Shown: in pieces, positions 24,548-33,417 of the stretch
Position numbering within the stretch: the stretch's first letter is position 1
How the letters are laid out: each line of letters opens with the position of its first letter
Source: an uncultured Clostridia bacterium
GTDB taxonomy: Bacteria; Bacillota; Clostridia; Christensenellales; Aristaeellaceae
Direction of reading: 5' to 3'
NCBI GenBank assembly: GCA_934675735.1
Contig: CAKURR010000008.1
Location: 43,922-107,921, forward strand
Length of the DNA: 64,000 nucleotides
Made by a program: the position numbers and the translations under genes
Notes under the pieces: generated by a model
The model's database searches: none
The model's input: the letters and a program-made list of their open reading frames with translations, nothing else
What the model was told of the DNA's origin: nothing

Positions 24548-27142
24548 ATGGCAAACATGACCCCGATGATGCGCCAGTATCTGGAAATGAAGGATAAATA
24601 TCCGGGGATGATTCTCTTTTTCCGGCTGGGCGACTTTTATGAAATGTTTTTTGACGACGCCAAGCTGGTTTCAAGAGAGCTGGAACTGACGCTCACCGGG
24701 AAAAGCTGCGGCATGGAAGAGCGTGCGCCGATGTGCGGCGTGCCCTTCCACAGCGCGGAAACCTATATCAATCGGCTGATTGAAAAGGGATACAAGGTCG
24801 CGATTTGCGAACAGATGGAAGATCCGGCGACGGCCAAGGGGCTGGTCAAGCGCGACGTCATCCGCGTGGTGACGCCGGGCACGGTCATCGAGCAATCCAT
24901 GCTGGATGAGCGCAGAAACAACTATCTGCTTTCCGTCTGCATGGACGGAGACCGCGCGGGTCTGGCATTTGCGGATGTTTCGACGGGCGAATTTCATCTG
25001 TATGAGATCGAAAAAGCGTCGGCGCGGCTTCAGGATGAAATCGTGCGCATCATGCCCAAGGAGATTATCGCCAACGCGGCGCTGCCGGAGGACGCGACGA
25101 CGCTGCATGTGGATGTGCAGGACGGCGCGCGCTTTCAGCTGGCCCGCGCGCGCGCGGCGCTGCTGGAGCATTTCAAGGTGCAGAGTCTGGATACGTTCGG
25201 CGTCGGCGGGCTGAAGCTCGGCGTCCGCGCGGCGGGCGCGCTGATGAAATATCTGGAAGAGACGCAGAAAAACGCGCTGGAGCACATGACGGGGCTGGAC
25301 GAGTATCACGACAAGCGATACATGATGCTCGACCACACGGCGCGCCGCAATCTCGAATTGACGGAGACCATGCGTTCCAGACAAAAGCAGGGCTCGCTGC
25401 TGGGCATTCTGGATTACACCTGCACGGCGATGGGCGCGCGCACGCTGCGCGGCTTTATCGAGCAGCCGCTGGCCGTCAAGCGCGAAATCGACGAAAGGCT
25501 GGAAGCGGTTCAAACGCTGGTTCAGGCGGATATGACCGTGGACATGATTCGCGAAGAGCTGATGCAGGTTTACGACGTGGAGCGCCTGCTCAGCCGCATT
25601 GCGTATAAATCCATCAACGCCAAGGACTGTCTGGCCCTGCGCGATTCGCTTTCCCATGTTCCGGCGATTCACGATGCGCTGGCTTCCGTAACGCAAAGCG
25701 GTATGCTCGGCGGGCTGCTTGACCAGCTGACCCCGCTTGACGACGTGGTGGATAAGCTGACACAGGCCATCGACCCCGACGCGCCCGCGCTGATGAGCGA
25801 CGGACACTACATCAAAAGCGGCTACAACGCGGAGCTGGATAAACTGCGCGAGGCATCCCGAAACGGCCATCAGTGGATTGCGGATTTGGAAGCCAAGGAG
25901 CGCGAGCTGACGGGCATCAAGAACCTGAAAATTCAATACAACCGCGTGTTCGGCTACTACATCGAAGTGACGAAATCCAACTACGAGCAAGTGCCGTACC
26001 GCTACACGAGAAAACAGACGCTGGCCAACTGCGAGCGCTATATGACTCCCGAGCTGCATGAGATTCAGGAAACCGTGCTCGGCGCGCAGGAAAAGGCGGT
26101 TCGGCTGGAACAGGGGCTGTTTATCGAAATTCGAGATTTCCTTTCCGCGCAGATTCCGCGCATTCAGCATACGGCGGTTGGCCTGAAGACGCTCGACGCG
26201 CTGGTTTCGCTGGCAGTTGCGGCGGTGAAGAACCGCTATGTTCGGCCGGAAATCACCGAGGACGGCGTGATCGATATTCAGGACGGCCGCCATCCCGTGG
26301 TCGAAGCGGGCATGCACGGCGACGAACAGTTCGTGCCCAACAGCACGCTGCTCGATGACGAGGATAACCGCATGCTCATCATCACCGGCCCGAACATGGC
26401 GGGCAAGAGCACCTATATGCGTCAGGTGGCGCTCATCACGCTGATGGCGCACATGGGCAGCTTTGTTCCGGCGGAAAGCGCGAAAATCGGCATCGTAGAC
26501 CGCATTTTCACCCGCGTCGGCGCATCCGACGATCTGGCCAGCGGCCAATCTACGTTCATGGTGGAAATGAACGAGATGGCGCACATTCTGCGCAGCGCGA
26601 CGGCCAAATCGCTGATTGTGCTGGATGAAATCGGGCGCGGAACGAGCACATTCGACGGCCTGAGCATCGCGTGGGCGGTTGTGGAATATCTGGTGGATAA
26701 AAAGAAAATCGGTGCAAAGACGCTGTTTGCGACGCATTATCACGAGCTGAGCGAGCTGGAGGGCCGCCTCGGCGGCGTGGTCAACTACCGCATCAGCGTG
26801 AAGGAGCACGGCGAGGACATCATCTTCCTGCGCAAAATCGAGCGCGGCGGCGCGGACAAGAGCTTCGGCATTCACGTGGCGCATCTGGCGGGCATGCCCA
26901 AACCCGTCATCATGCGCGCCCATGAGATTCTGGCGCGGCTGGAAACCAACGACGTGAGCCAGAGCACCATCGGGCAGAACATTCTGGGCGAAGACGAAAA
27001 GAAACCCAAGCAGGTCAATCTGTTTGAAGCGCCTGCAATGGATTTGGTTGAGGAAATCCGCGCGCTGGACGTGATGAGCATGACGCCGATTGAGGCGCTC
27101 AACACGCTTTTCACGCTCAAGGAGAAGGCGCGCAGAGCGTAA
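24548..27142 (+). CDS. mutS: DNA mismatch repair protein MutS
   Basis: Recognises mispaired bases and short loops. 864 residues, full length. Mismatch-contact motif FYE at residues 30-32 in RLGDFYEMFF; connector, lever and clamp domains; Walker A GPNMAGKSTYMRQ near 614; Walker B LIVLDEIGRGTSTFDG; ATHYHEL; C-terminal helix-turn-helix dimerisation region (MPKPVIMRAHEILARLE). Ribosome binding site GACGGAGG. mutL follows 24 bases downstream, forming the standard mutSL unit. A very long open frame on the other strand is only a shadow of the codon bias. Confidence 0.98.
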   Translation: MANMTPMMRQYLEMKDKYPGMILFFRLGDFYEMFFDDAKLVSRELELTLTGKSCGMEERAPMCGVPFHSAETYINRLIEKGYKVAICEQMEDPATAKGLVKRDVIRVVTPGTVIEQSMLDERRNNYLLSVCMDGDRAGLAFADVSTGEFHLYEIEKASARLQDEIVRIMPKEIIANAALPEDATTLHVDVQDGARFQLARARAALLEHFKVQSLDTFGVGGLKLGVRAAGALMKYLEETQKNALEHMTGLDEYHDKRYMMLDHTARRNLELTETMRSRQKQGSLLGILDYTCTAMGARTLRGFIEQPLAVKREIDERLEAVQTLVQADMTVDMIREELMQVYDVERLLSRIAYKSINAKDCLALRDSLSHVPAIHDALASVTQSGMLGGLLDQLTPLDDVVDKLTQAIDPDAPALMSDGHYIKSGYNAELDKLREASRNGHQWIADLEAKERELTGIKNLKIQYNRVFGYYIEVTKSNYEQVPYRYTRKQTLANCERYMTPELHEIQETVLGAQEKAVRLEQGLFIEIRDFLSAQIPRIQHTAVGLKTLDALVSLAVAAVKNRYVRPEITEDGVIDIQDGRHPVVEAGMHGDEQFVPNSTLLDDEDNRMLIITGPNMAGKSTYMRQVALITLMAHMGSFVPAESAKIGIVDRIFTRVGASDDLASGQSTFMVEMNEMAHILRSATAKSLIVLDEIGRGTSTFDGLSIAWAVVEYLVDKKKIGAKTLFATHYHELSELEGRLGGVVNYRISVKEHGEDIIFLRKIERGGADKSFGIHVAHLAGMPKPVIMRAHEILARLETNDVSQSTIGQNILGEDEKKPKQVNLFEAPAMDLVEEIRALDVMSMTPIEALNTLFTLKEKARRA

Positions 27143-27166
27143 AACACGAGAGAAAGGAAAGCTGCC

Positions 27167-29218
27167 GTGGAAGACAGACCGATACTCAGGCTTGATCAGG
27201 AACTGATTGGCAAAATCGCCGCGGGCGAGGTGGTGGAAAGCCCCGCTTCGGCCATTAAGGAACTGGTGGAAAACAGTTTGGATGCGGGCGCGACATGCGT
27301 CACCGTGGAAATCCGCGACGGCGGCATTGCCTATCTGCGCGTGACGGATAACGGACGCGGCATTCGCGCCCGCGACGTCCGCATGGCGTTTGAGCGCCAC
27401 GCGACGAGCAAAATCACCAAATCGGATGACTTGTTTGCGCTGCATACGCTCGGCTTCCGCGGTGAGGCGCTGGCTTCGATTGCCGCGGTATCCAAGCTGA
27501 CGCTGACGACGAAGAGCATCCACGAGGAAAGCGGGACGCGCGCCGTCAACGAAGGCGGCGAAATCAAGGGGATTACCGAAGCGGCCAGCCCGCAGGGAAC
27601 GACCATTGTGGCACGCGAGCTGTTTTACAACACACCCGTTCGGCTCAAGTTTTTGAAAAAGCCGACGACGGAAGCGGCAAAAGTCGCGGAGATGATTGCG
27701 CGGCTGATTCTGGCGCATCCGTCCGTTTCCTTCCGCCTGATTCACAACGGCAAGCAAATTTACGCCAGCTCCGGAAACGGCGATTTGCGCAGCGCGGTTT
27801 TCAGCCTGTATGGGCGCGAGACCGCCAGCGCGATGATTCCCGTGAAATCGGAAGGTTCCGTATCGGTCAGCGGGCTGGTCGGCGTGGGGCTTCAGGCGAG
27901 GTCGAACCGTGCGCGCCAGACGTTTATCGTCAACGGGCGCACGATTCGCAGTCAGGTGCTGACCCAGGCGCTGGAGGACGGCTGCCGCGAGCGCGTGACC
28001 ATCGGGCATTACCCGATCTGCGTGCTGAACATCGATATGCCGACGAACATGGTGGACGTCAACGTGCATCCCAACAAGCTGGAGGTGCGGTTCAGCGACG
28101 AACACCTGATTTATGAAAATGTGTGCGGCGCGGTCGCGGACAGCTTTTCCATTTCGCCCCTCCAGAGCGCGCCGCATATGACGCTGACGCGCGAAGTGCC
28201 GCAGACGACGCTCAGACCGAGCATCGTTCAGGTCATCGACACGCAGACGGAAGAGGGTATTGAACAGGCGCGCGAGCAGACTAAGGCCGAAATACCGACG
28301 CCGACCGTGCATGCCATCAACATCAAAATCAACCCGCCGAAGCCGGAAGCGCCCGTGCAGCAGACGGCGGACAGACCCACGCCGCAGCAGCAATCGGATT
28401 TTACGTCGTTTGTGACGCAGTATTTCGGCGGCGCGGCTTTGCGGGAGAGCGTTGTGCCCGGGCGGCAGGAATCGCTCGGTTTTGCCAAGCTGAACGACAA
28501 ACCGACGGCGCAGAGCGAGCCGGTCGAACGGGCGGAAGCGATTGCGCCGCAGCCGACAGAGGAAAAGACGGAAGAAAAATCGGAGGCGGTTCAGCAGGAG
28601 CTTCTGCCTAAAGAAGAGCCCAATACGCTGGGCAACGAGCTGAGCGGCTATTCGATGGTCGGCGTGGCGTTTGACACCTACATCATCCTGCAAAACCAGA
28701 AGCAGTTGATTTTAATCGATCAACACGCGGCGCACGAGCGCGTTCTTTACGAAAAGCTGATGCGCGAAATCGACGCGGGCGTGGGTTCGCAGCTGTTGAT
28801 GGTGGCTCAGGTTGTGCATGTCACGCCGCAGGACGCGGTAAAGATTGAAACCTATCGCGACGATATCCGCGCGGCGGGCTTTGATATCGAGCCGTTCGGC
28901 GACGATGCGTATCAGATTCGCGCGGTGCCGAATGTGCTGGGCGTGCCGCAGACCAAAAGCGCTTTTCTGGATATGGTGGATCGTCTCGGCGAGCTGCGCG
29001 TGCTTTCAACGGCGCAGAAGCGGCGCGACGCGATTCTGCAAATGGCGTGCAAAAAGGCAGTTAAGGGCGGCGACAAGCTGACAATGGAAGAAATCAAGCC
29101 TTTGCTGGCGGATATGCTGCGCACCAACGCGCCGCCGACTTGCCCGCACGGCCGCCCGCTGGTCGTCGTGCTGGAACGCACGGAAATCGAAAAGCGATTC
29201 AGACGAATCAACGATTAA
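27167..29218 (+). CDS. mutL: DNA mismatch repair protein MutL, endonuclease type
   Basis: GHKL ATPase that couples MutS to strand removal. 683 residues starting at GTG with AGAAAGGA upstream. N-terminal ATPase motifs ENSLDAGA, DNGRGI and GFRGEALASI. A variable linker at about 330-480 is rich in P, Q and E. The C-terminal domain has the metal-binding endonuclease motif DQHAAHERVLYEKL near 517 with CPHGRP near the end, so this MutL should nick DNA itself, consistent with the lack of mutH in Firmicutes. Confidence 0.97.
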   Translation: MEDRPILRLDQELIGKIAAGEVVESPASAIKELVENSLDAGATCVTVEIRDGGIAYLRVTDNGRGIRARDVRMAFERHATSKITKSDDLFALHTLGFRGEALASIAAVSKLTLTTKSIHEESGTRAVNEGGEIKGITEAASPQGTTIVARELFYNTPVRLKFLKKPTTEAAKVAEMIARLILAHPSVSFRLIHNGKQIYASSGNGDLRSAVFSLYGRETASAMIPVKSEGSVSVSGLVGVGLQARSNRARQTFIVNGRTIRSQVLTQALEDGCRERVTIGHYPICVLNIDMPTNMVDVNVHPNKLEVRFSDEHLIYENVCGAVADSFSISPLQSAPHMTLTREVPQTTLRPSIVQVIDTQTEEGIEQAREQTKAEIPTPTVHAINIKINPPKPEAPVQQTADRPTPQQQSDFTSFVTQYFGGAALRESVVPGRQESLGFAKLNDKPTAQSEPVERAEAIAPQPTEEKTEEKSEAVQQELLPKEEPNTLGNELSGYSMVGVAFDTYIILQNQKQLILIDQHAAHERVLYEKLMREIDAGVGSQLLMVAQVVHVTPQDAVKIETYRDDIRAAGFDIEPFGDDAYQIRAVPNVLGVPQTKSAFLDMVDRLGELRVLSTAQKRRDAILQMACKKAVKGGDKLTMEEIKPLLADMLRTNAPPTCPHGRPLVVVLERTEIEKRFRRIND

Positions 29219-29234
29219 ACACCGGGGGAGCAAC

Positions 29235-30197
29235 ATGAAACCGATTCTATTGGCGCTTGTCGGGCCGACGGGCGTTGGCAAAACGCAGGTTTCGCTGGAT
29301 ACGGCGCGCGCGCTGAACGCGGAAATCCTTTCGATGGATTCGATGCAGATTTATCGGGGTATGGATATCGGCACGGCAAAATCCACGCCCGAGGAGCGGC
29401 AGGGCATTGCGCATTACATGATTGACATTGCCGATCCGCACGAGTGTTTCACCGTGGCGGATTACAGAGAGCGGGCGATTCCGATTATCGAGGATATTCT
29501 GTCCCGCGGAAAAATCCCCATGCTGGTCGGCGGAACGGGGCTTTATTTGGATGCGATTCGCTACGAGATGAAGCTCGGCGAAAACGGCGCGGATGAAGCG
29601 GTGCGGGCCAAGCTGCGCGCGATAGCCGACAAGCCGAACGGGCAGATTCGGCTGCACGAAATGCTCGAAGCGGTAGACCCGCAGACGGCGGAAAAGCTGC
29701 ATCCCAACGATGTGCGTCGGGTGATGCGCGCGCTTGAGATTTACGAAATATCGGGCAAAACCAAGAGCGAGCAGGCAAACGACGCGCAGCAGGAAGGCCG
29801 TTATCATGTGCTGGTTTATGGCCTGTCTCAGCCGCGAGAAAAGATGTACGCGAGAATCAATGCGCGCGTGGATGAGATGATGGCCGCCGGTCTTGCGGAT
29901 GAGGTGAAAACGCTGCTTGCTCAAGGCGTTGAGCCGAATCGGGCAGGCGGCGCCATGCAGGCTATCGGGTATAAGGAAATCGTCGGCGCGCTGCGAGGCG
30001 ATATGCCCATGAGCCGCGCCGTGGAGCTGATTAAGCAGAACTCCAGGCGATATGCCAAACGGCAATGGACGTGGTTTCGGCATGATGCGTCTGCAAGGTG
30101 GTTTGATTATGCCGATTATCCGACGAGAGAAGCGCTTGAAGTGGCGCTTCTGACGGCCATTCAATCGGATATAAAGACATATCGGGAATCTATGTGA
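29235..30197 (+). CDS. miaA: tRNA dimethylallyltransferase
   Basis: Adds dimethylallyl to A37 of tRNAs reading UNN codons; MiaB then methylthiolates it. 320 residues. P-loop GPTGVGKTQ, substrate motif DSMQIYRGMDIGTAK, VGGTGLY, and the C-terminal RYAKRQWTWFRHD tRNA-binding segment. GGGGGAGC precedes the ATG. Last gene before the terminator at 30.2 kb, closing the run that includes mutS and mutL; mutL-miaA adjacency is common in bacteria. Confidence 0.97.
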   Translation: MKPILLALVGPTGVGKTQVSLDTARALNAEILSMDSMQIYRGMDIGTAKSTPEERQGIAHYMIDIADPHECFTVADYRERAIPIIEDILSRGKIPMLVGGTGLYLDAIRYEMKLGENGADEAVRAKLRAIADKPNGQIRLHEMLEAVDPQTAEKLHPNDVRRVMRALEIYEISGKTKSEQANDAQQEGRYHVLVYGLSQPREKMYARINARVDEMMAAGLADEVKTLLAQGVEPNRAGGAMQAIGYKEIVGALRGDMPMSRAVELIKQNSRRYAKRQWTWFRHDASARWFDYADYPTREALEVALLTAIQSDIKTYRESM

Positions 30198-30199
30198 TC

Positions 30200-30246
30200 A
30201 ACAGACCGATGTCCGATAACACAAAACCGAACGTCGGTCTGTTTTT
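30200..30246 (+). terminator. miaA terminator
   Basis: ACAGACCGATGT pairs with ACGTCGGTCTGT (one mismatch) followed by TTTTTG. The arms flank a 22-base AT-rich loop. Confidence 0.8.
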
Positions 30247-30324
30247 GCAAAAGCGAAAGAGACACGCAGAATGGACGCGGCACATAAGATGATATCGACC
30301 CAAACGGGATGAGGAGTGGAGGGT

Positions 30325-30900
30325 ATGAACAAATTGTGCTGCGCCAAAGAGACGTGCGGCAGGCCGGAAAGGCCGCCTTGCGAAGGCGAATATATCATCG
30401 AGCGCGTAATCGGAAAGAACCGGCAGCAATGCCGCTATTGCGGTCCGCTGTCCGTTGAAAACGGCGGAACGCTTTGCCTGCCGCTGTTTCTCAAAGAGAT
30501 AGAAGTTGTGGATATCGCGTCGGCATGCTCCGCTCAGCCCTGTGCATGCGGCCTGCAAAGGCTTCGGCTGATGCTGCTGCTGTGGGGCATAGACGGCAGG
30601 GGATGCCGCTTTCAATCCTATGCCGAGATTGAAACGGAAGTCTGCGAAGAGACAAACCGACCGTCGGTTTGTAAAATCAACGTACGGCGCGGCGCACAGG
30701 TCTGCATTAGACGCGCGCAGTTCTGCCCGCCGTCCGGCTTTGACGTCGAACTGCTGATTGAAATTGAAACGATTGTCAGCCGCCCGGAAATGATTGGGCG
30801 GGAAAGATGCTGTCCGCCTGCGTGCCCGCCGCTTCCACTGTACCCGCCCGTGCCGTGCTGCGGCAGGAGAAACGAACATTTATGGGAATGGAACGGATAA
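30325..30900 (+). CDS. Cysteine-rich hypothetical protein, spore-coat-like composition
   Basis: 191 residues with 20 cysteines spread through the chain, including CC pairs near both ends and CRYC, CAC and CCPPACPP motifs; the C terminus is Pro/Cys-rich. No signal peptide or membrane segment. I do not recognise a named family. The composition (Cys, Arg, Pro, beta-like middle with repeated IEIET-type stretches) resembles spore coat or exosporium proteins, which fits a spore former, but this is inference. The ATG at 30325 is chosen because GAGGAG lies 8 bases upstream; a GTG at 30316 overlaps that site. Flanked by the miaA terminator and the xpt promoter, so it is a separate unit. Confidence 0.7.
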   Translation: MNKLCCAKETCGRPERPPCEGEYIIERVIGKNRQQCRYCGPLSVENGGTLCLPLFLKEIEVVDIASACSAQPCACGLQRLRLMLLLWGIDGRGCRFQSYAEIETEVCEETNRPSVCKINVRRGAQVCIRRAQFCPPSGFDVELLIEIETIVSRPEMIGRERCCPPACPPLPLYPPVPCCGRRNEHLWEWNG

Positions 30901-30915
30901 AAAGTGCAAAAAGGC

Positions 30916-30944
30916 TTGAACGCGCACGCAAAGTGATGTACAAT
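30916..30944 (+). promoter_or_regulatory. xpt promoter
   Basis: TTGAAC (30916-30921), 17-bp spacer, TACAAT (30939-30944). The leader is only about 40 bases, too short for a purine riboswitch. Confidence 0.8.
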
Positions 30945-30988
30945 GATGCAATCAATCACAATACAGAGATGAAGGGGCAAAGAGACGT

Positions 30989-31561
30989 ATGCAGATGCTG
31001 AAAGATGCCATTCTGGAACGCGGCAAGGCGCTGAATCAGGATGTTCTGTTGGTGGATTCTTTTCTGAATCATCAGGTTGACGTTGCGCTGATGAAGCAGG
31101 TCGGCGAGGAATTTGCGAAGCATTTTGCCGGCCGCGGCATCAACCGCGTGGTGACGATTGAAAGTTCAGGCATTGCGCCCGCCTCGTTTACGGCGCTTGC
31201 TTTGGGTCTGCCGCTGGTCATCATGAAAAAGCAGACCTCCCGCATTCTGAAAGGCGACCTGCTCCAGACGACGGTTCGCTCGTTCACCAAGGGCACGCAG
31301 TATGAGCTGACGGTGAAGCACGAGTTTCTGCCGGCAGGCGAGAAAATTCTGCTGATTGACGACTTCTTGGCCAGCGGCGAGGCGGCGTTCGGCGTTATCA
31401 ACCTGGCGAAGCAGGCGGGCGCGGAAATTGCCGGAATCGGCATCGTCATCGAAAAGGCGTTTCAGAGCGGCCATCAGCGGCTTGCGGATTCGGGCATCGA
31501 CGTTTATTCGCTGGCGCGCATTGCCTCCATGTCCGCAGACACGATTACCTTTGCGGAATAA
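30989..31561 (+). CDS. xpt: Xanthine phosphoribosyltransferase
   Basis: Purine salvage: xanthine plus PRPP to XMP. 190 residues, the standard size. N-terminal MLKDAILERGKALNQDVLLVDSFLNHQVD, TIESSGIAPA, the hood residues MKKQTSR, and the PRPP loop LLIDDFLASGEAA are typical for Xpt rather than hypoxanthine enzymes. In Bacillus xpt is under a guanine riboswitch; none is present here. A weak hairpin and T-rich stretch follow at 31.57-31.6 kb. Confidence 0.95.
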   Translation: MQMLKDAILERGKALNQDVLLVDSFLNHQVDVALMKQVGEEFAKHFAGRGINRVVTIESSGIAPASFTALALGLPLVIMKKQTSRILKGDLLQTTVRSFTKGTQYELTVKHEFLPAGEKILLIDDFLASGEAAFGVINLAKQAGAEIAGIGIVIEKAFQSGHQRLADSGIDVYSLARIASMSADTITFAE

Positions 31562-31570
31562 ACCTTTTTC

Positions 31571-31607
31571 GCGGCGGGCGGAAGCCTTCCGCGCTTTATT
31601 TTTGCCA
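31571..31607 (+). terminator. Probable xpt terminator
   Basis: GCGGAAG pairs with CTTCCGC within a GC-rich stretch, then TTTATTTTTG, 10 bases after the xpt stop. Confidence 0.65.
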
Positions 31608-31683
31608 AAAATCGGGAGATAGAGACGCACTTTTTCTGTTGAATTTGCTAAAATAACGAATTACGGATGCAACGAACAGCAGA

Positions 31684-31695
31684 ATATGATATAAT
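31684..31695 (+). promoter_or_regulatory. Probable promoter of maf-mre operon
   Basis: Extended -10 TGATATAAT ending at 31695; no good -35 at 17 bp, so it probably relies on the TG extension. About 75 bases before maf. Confidence 0.55.
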
Positions 31696-31771
31696 CAAAA
31701 GAAGACGCATGAAAGACTGCGTGTTTGATGACCCGACAAACAATAGGATGACTTTCAGGGAGGTTTTATAT

Positions 31772-32362
31772 ATGACTCAATCTGCGCTCCCGCTGATTCT
31801 GGCTTCCGGATCGCCCAGACGGCGCGAACTGCTTGATTTGATGGGGCTTTCTTACACGGTGGAAACGCCGGATGTGGATGAAAACTATGTCGGCAAGCCC
31901 GCCGAAACAGTGATGGAAATTTCCCGCCGAAAAGCGGTGGCCGTGGCCGCGCATCATGAAGAGGCCATTATCGTTGCGGCGGATACGCTCGTTTTTTCGG
32001 AAGGCCCGCTCGGCAAGCCACATACGCCGGAACGCGCGAAGGAAATGCTGCGAAGCCTGGCCGGAAACTGGCATTATGTGTATACCGGCGTGACGGTCAT
32101 CAACACCCGAAGCGGACGGGTGCTGCGCAACGTCGATAAGACGCGGGTGCACATTGTGCCGATGACGGAAGAAGAGATTGACGCGTATGTCGCCACGGGT
32201 GAACCGCTGGACAAGGCGGGCGCATACGGCATTCAGGGCATGGGCGGCATGTTTGTGGATAAAATCGACGGTTCGTATTCCAACGTGGTCGGGCTGCCGA
32301 TGGCCATGGTGCGCGCGATGCTCGTTCAAATCGGCGGCGTAAGCGAACAGGGAGTTGTTTAA
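31772..32362 (+). CDS. maf: Maf family nucleoside-triphosphate pyrophosphatase
   Basis: Hydrolyses non-canonical or modified nucleotides (dTTP/UTP type in the YhdE/Maf subgroup). 196 residues. Motif LASGSPRRRELLDLMG at the N terminus, VAADTLV with the catalytic aspartate, and DKAGAYGIQG. The ATG has AGGGAGG upstream. The stop overlaps the mreB start (TAATG). In Bacillus, maf opens the maf-radC-mreBCD-minCD-spoIVFAB locus; this window keeps the order but lacks radC. Confidence 0.95.
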   Translation: MTQSALPLILASGSPRRRELLDLMGLSYTVETPDVDENYVGKPAETVMEISRRKAVAVAAHHEEAIIVAADTLVFSEGPLGKPHTPERAKEMLRSLAGNWHYVYTGVTVINTRSGRVLRNVDKTRVHIVPMTEEEIDAYVATGEPLDKAGAYGIQGMGGMFVDKIDGSYSNVVGLPMAMVRAMLVQIGGVSEQGVV

Positions 32363-33390
32363 TGGCAGGTTTTCAGTTTGTATCGCCGGATATCGCGGTG
32401 GATATCGGAACGGATAACACGCGCGTCTACGTGAAGGAAAAGGGCATTGTGGTCAACGAGCCTTCCGTGGTGATTACGCGTGGAGAAGGCCCGCGAAATA
32501 TCGTGGCCGTCGGCGACAGCGCGGAGGAGATGATCGGCCGCGCGGGCGGAAACATCCGCATTATCCATCCGCTTCGGGACGGCGTTATCGTGGATTACGA
32601 AATGGCGCAGATTATGATCCACTACTTTGTCAGCAAAGCAATCGGTACGCGCCGCTTTGTGCGCCCGCGCGTGGTGGTGACGATGCCGGGCGATGTGAGC
32701 AAGGTGGAGCGCCGCGCGGTCATCAACACGATGGAAAAAATCGGCGCGAGGCAGATTTTTGTGGTTGAGCAGGCGTTTGCCGCGGCGCTGGGTACGGGTC
32801 TGCCCGTATATGAGCCGCAGGGCAGTTTTGTTGTGGATATCGGCGGCGGCACGACGGAGGTCGCGTTGGTTTCGATGGGCGGCGTGGTGCTCTCCCATTC
32901 GGTTCGCGTGGCGGGCAACAAAATCGACGAAGCCATCGCCGGATTTTTGAAAAAGCAGCATGCCATTCTGGTGACCGACCGCGTTGCGGAACAAATCAAG
33001 TTCGATTTGGCCGATGTGCGCAGCGAAAAAAAGATGGAGCACATCGCCGTGGTGCGCGGCCGCGATATTGCCACGGGCATGCCGCTGACGGTGGATGTGA
33101 ATATGGCCAAGGTCAGCGAAGCGATTCATGAACCGATTCAAGAGATTTTGGGCGCTATCAAATGGGTGCTCGGCCGCGTTCCGCCGGAGCTGTGCGCCGA
33201 CATTCTGAAAAACGGCATTTATCTGACGGGCGGTTCCGCCGCGCTGCCGAATCTGGATTCGATGATTGCGACGGAGTTCGGCGTGCCGGTATCGGTTGCG
33301 CGCGACGCGGGAGAATGCACAACGCTGGGCGCGGGCTACATGGCGGATCATTTTGATATGCTGGGCGGCATAAGCGGCAAGGCCGAATAA
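32362..33390 (+). CDS. mreB: Rod shape-determining actin homologue MreB
   Basis: Actin-like ATPase that organises lateral wall synthesis at the membrane. 342 residues. Phosphate 1 VDIGTDNTRVYVK (family usually DLGTANT), adenosine/phosphate 2 VVDIGGGTTEVALVS, connect motifs, and LTGGSAALPNLDSMI. The DxGTDNT variant (N-T-D rather than A-N-T) is minor. Followed by mreC, mreD, PBP2 and rodA, i.e. the full elongasome. Confidence 0.96.
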   Translation: MAGFQFVSPDIAVDIGTDNTRVYVKEKGIVVNEPSVVITRGEGPRNIVAVGDSAEEMIGRAGGNIRIIHPLRDGVIVDYEMAQIMIHYFVSKAIGTRRFVRPRVVVTMPGDVSKVERRAVINTMEKIGARQIFVVEQAFAAALGTGLPVYEPQGSFVVDIGGGTTEVALVSMGGVVLSHSVRVAGNKIDEAIAGFLKKQHAILVTDRVAEQIKFDLADVRSEKKMEHIAVVRGRDIATGMPLTVDVNMAKVSEAIHEPIQEILGAIKWVLGRVPPELCADILKNGIYLTGGSAALPNLDSMIATEFGVPVSVARDAGECTTLGAGYMADHFDMLGGISGKAE

Positions 33391-33417
33391 AAGCCCACCT
33401 GTAAGGGAAGGCAAGCG

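Noticed and set aside
24671..28693. A 1340-codon open frame on the minus strand across mutS and mutL
   Set aside because: It is exactly antisense to two certain genes; the composition (Arg, His, Gln, Ala-rich) is that of a codon-bias shadow in GC-rich DNA, and no start signal is present.
30901..30988. A purine riboswitch before xpt
   Set aside because: The promoter leaves a leader of only about 40 bases and the conserved loop motifs are absent.
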